DNA of 64,000 nucleotides from Chitinophaga sp. HK235. GTDB lineage: Bacteria; Bacteroidota; Bacteroidia; Chitinophagales; Chitinophagaceae. Of the stretch, positions 62,245 to 64,000 are shown piece after piece. The notes below the pieces were generated by a model that was given only the letters and a program-made list of their open reading frames with translations, was not told the DNA's origin and did not search any database. The translations under genes were made by a program, and so were the position numbers. Location: positions 5,516,501-5,580,500 of the forward strand of contig NZ_CP073766.1 of assembly GCF_018255755.1 (NCBI RefSeq), read 5' to 3'. Position 1 is the stretch's first letter. Every line of letters begins with the position of its first letter.

Positions 62245-63693
62245 TTAGCCTTTCAGTTTTTCTGCCAGTAATTCGTTGGTCAACCGGGGATCTGCCTTAC
62301 CTTTCGACAGTTTCATCACTTCTCCCACAAACAAAGACATCAATCCTTTTTTACCACTCCGGAAGGCGGCCACTTTATCCGGATATTTGGCCAGCACTTC
62401 ATCGATGATGGGGCTGATGTTGTCTGCATTGTTGTCTTGCAGGAGATTGAGCCGGGTAGCGATGGCCAGCGGGTCTTCCGCCACCTGTGTCATTTCCGGC
62501 AGTATCCGGGAGGAGGCGATGGAGAAACTTACCTTGCCGCTGTCAGTAAGACTGATGAGTGCCGCCAGCGCAGCGGGAGTCACCGGAAACCGGGATATGT
62601 CTTCCGAATGTTCGTTGAGCCAGGATTTCACCGGCCCCAGCATCCAGTTGGCAGCAGCCTTGTAATGGGGGGTGATGGCGGTGAGGCTTTCGAAATAATC
62701 GGCAGTGGCTTTGTCGTCGCAGATTACACGGGCATCATATTCAGGCAGGCCGTACACAGTAGTGTATTTCTGCACCAGTTCTTCCGGCAGTGCGGGCAGC
62801 GTAGCGCGGATACCGGCTATAAACTCGTCGGTAAGCCGGAAGGGCGCCAGGTCCGGCTCTGGAAAGTAACGGTAGTCGTTGGCTTCCTCTTTGGAGCGCA
62901 GCGGGAAAGAGCTGCCGTTGGAAGCGTCGAAGCTGCGGGTTTCCTGCACCAGTGTGCCACCGGCTTCAATCAGGTCGATCTGCCGTTTTACTTCATTATC
63001 AATAGCCCGCTTTACGTTGCGGATGGAGTTCATGTTTTTTACTTCCACCTTGGTGCCCAGTGTGGTAGCACCTTTGAGACGTACGGATATATTGGCATCG
63101 CAGCGCATGCTGCCTTCTTCCATATTGCCGTCGCATACACCGAGATAGCGAACAAGGCGCCGCAGTTCAGTGAGATAGACATAGGCTTCTTCGCTGGTGT
63201 GCATATCCGGTTCGCTGACGATTTCCACGAGGGGTACGCCGGCGCGGTTGTAGTCCACATAACTGTTGGCAGGGTCCTGGTCGTGCAGGAGTTTGCCGGC
63301 ATCTTCTTCCAGATGGATACGGTTGAGCTTTATCTGCCGGCTGCCGGCATCGGTCACTACCGCAACATAACCGCCCTTACAGATAGGTGCGGTATGCTGT
63401 GATATCTGATAACCTTTGGGCAGGTCGGGGTAGAAGTAGTTTTTACGGGCGAAATAGTTATCTTTTTCAATCTCGCAATGGCAGGCCAGGCCCAGTTTGA
63501 TGGCATATTCTGCGGCTTTACGGTTCATCCGGGGCAAGGTGCCGGGATGGGCCAGCGAAATGGCGCTGATATGGGTATTGGGTGCTCCACCGAAAGCAGC
63601 GCTGTCGCTGCAGAATAATTTGCTTTCTGTAAGCAGCTGGGCATGTACTTCAAGCCCTATCACTGTTTCGTATTTACTGTAGATATCGCTCAT
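62245..63693 (-). CDS. gatB: Aspartyl/glutamyl-tRNA amidotransferase subunit B
   Basis: This protein is 482 residues from the ATG at 63693. GatB works with GatA and GatC to convert Glu-tRNA(Gln) or Asp-tRNA(Asn) to the amide. Its signatures are ETVIGLEVHAQL at the start, LAHPGTLPRMN, RKNYFYPDLPKGYQISQ, RAGVPLVEIVSEPD, GSMRCDANISV, and RYFPEPDLAPF, with the YqeY-like C-terminal domain (about residues 330-482). The frame extends to 63714, but a promoter box at 63712-63719 makes that start impossible. gatA and gatC are not in the window. Confidence 0.95.
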   Translation of the reverse strand: MSDIYSKYETVIGLEVHAQLLTESKLFCSDSAAFGGAPNTHISAISLAHPGTLPRMNRKAAEYAIKLGLACHCEIEKDNYFARKNYFYPDLPKGYQISQHTAPICKGGYVAVVTDAGSRQIKLNRIHLEEDAGKLLHDQDPANSYVDYNRAGVPLVEIVSEPDMHTSEEAYVYLTELRRLVRYLGVCDGNMEEGSMRCDANISVRLKGATTLGTKVEVKNMNSIRNVKRAIDNEVKRQIDLIEAGGTLVQETRSFDASNGSSFPLRSKEEANDYRYFPEPDLAPFRLTDEFIAGIRATLPALPEELVQKYTTVYGLPEYDARVICDDKATADYFESLTAITPHYKAAANWMLGPVKSWLNEHSEDISRFPVTPAALAALISLTDSGKVSFSIASSRILPEMTQVAEDPLAIATRLNLLQDNNADNISPIIDEVLAKYPDKVAAFRSGKKGLMSLFVGEVMKLSKGKADPRLTNELLAEKLKG

Positions 63694-63711
63694 AATCCGT
63701 ACTGATTCCCA

Positions 63712-63719
63712 CAAATATA
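63712..63719 (-). promoter_or_regulatory. Bacteroidota -7 box (TATATTTG)
   Basis: TAnnTTTG match on the minus strand giving a leader of about 15 bases to the gatB ATG at 63693. It overlaps the longer open frame and so decides the start. Confidence 0.5.
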
Positions 63720-63801
63720 TTCAAATAATGCCGTGATTTCGGCCTATTTCATCCGGGGAATGACTAACTTGAGGTTAAGCAACGTACTAAATTTACACCC
63801 T

Positions 63802-64000
63802 ATGATCAGCAATGCCCAGATAAGTCAGCTTTATAAGGCCCAGCATGATTATTTTGACTCAGGAGCAACCCTTCCCTATGCCTTCAGAAAGGACATGCTG
63901 AAGCGTCTGAAAAAGGGTGTCAGCCAATATGAATCCCGTATCCTGGAGGCTTTGCACCAGGATCTTCATAAACACCCGCTGGAAGCCTATAGCAGCGAAG
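63802..64000 (+). CDS. Aldehyde dehydrogenase, N-terminal fragment (cut by window end)
   Basis: The window holds only the first 66 codons. The text MISNAQISQLYKAQHDYF, then LPYAFRKDMLKRLKKGVSQY and ILEALHQDLHKHPLEAY follows the helical N terminus of class 3 type aldehyde dehydrogenases (AlkH/ALDH3), which oxidise fatty or medium-chain aldehydes with NAD. The catalytic Cys and Glu lie beyond the window. It is divergent from gatB; no clear promoter box was found. Confidence 0.75.
   Translation, partial: MISNAQISQLYKAQHDYFDSGATLPYAFRKDMLKRLKKGVSQYESRILEALHQDLHKHPLEAYSSE

Noticed and set aside
1..64000. CRISPR arrays, tRNA or rRNA genes, phage or toxin-antitoxin modules
   Set aside because: No regularly spaced repeats, no cloverleaf-like sequences and no recognisable protein families of these kinds were found on reading both strands.

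Overview
The window looks like a chromosomal segment of a Bacteroidota organism, most likely Chitinophagaceae and close to Chitinophaga. The evidence is the type IX secretion/gliding operon gldKLMN, four susC/susD outer-membrane uptake pairs, many SPII lipoproteins, Bacteroidota-only families (DUF4271, DUF4783, DUF2911), weak Shine-Dalgarno sequences with several TTG starts, and repeated TAnnTTTG -7 promoter boxes. No rRNA, tRNA or CRISPR array was seen.

Positions 1-35300 are mainly housekeeping. In order they hold: a nested palindromic element (253-510), DUF2911, an acyl-carrier-protein phosphodiesterase, a PepSY-like secreted protein, a deoxyhypusine-synthase-like enzyme lacking the catalytic lysine, hemW, DUF4271 plus a HemD-type uroporphyrinogen-III synthase, a YyaL thioredoxin-domain protein, gldKLMN, a Crp-like regulator, DinB, uvrC with an upstream lipoprotein, gpmI, DUF4783, the nadC/lipid kinase/YciH operon, an aldo/keto reductase beside an AraC regulator, an ArnT-like GT39, birA, rsfS/ftsH/LUD, lpxH convergent with recO, and an MMPL exporter.

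Positions 35300-60800 are an accessory block. It starts with a degenerate IS1595-type transposase, followed by susC/susD pair 1, an apparently intact IS1182-family element whose two ends carry terminator-like hairpins, and two tandem paralogous triplets (susC, SusD_2-type lipoprotein, small lipoprotein). susC/susD pair 4 closes it. None of the four loci has a glycoside hydrolase, peptidase, ECF sigma/anti-sigma pair or hybrid two-component system beside it, and none of the SusC proteins has an STN signalling domain. Their long AT-rich leaders share a GCTTATG sequence at the start codons, and decoy copies of it lie upstream in three of the four leaders.

Positions 61000-64000 return to housekeeping: a TlpA-like lipoprotein thioredoxin, gatB, and the start of an aldehyde dehydrogenase cut by the window edge.

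The points most worth checking are the palindromic element at 253-510, the GCTTAT repeats in the susC leaders, the duplicated triplet whose third gene has lost its C-terminal domain, the lysine-less deoxyhypusine-synthase homologue and the possibly domesticated IS1595 transposase.
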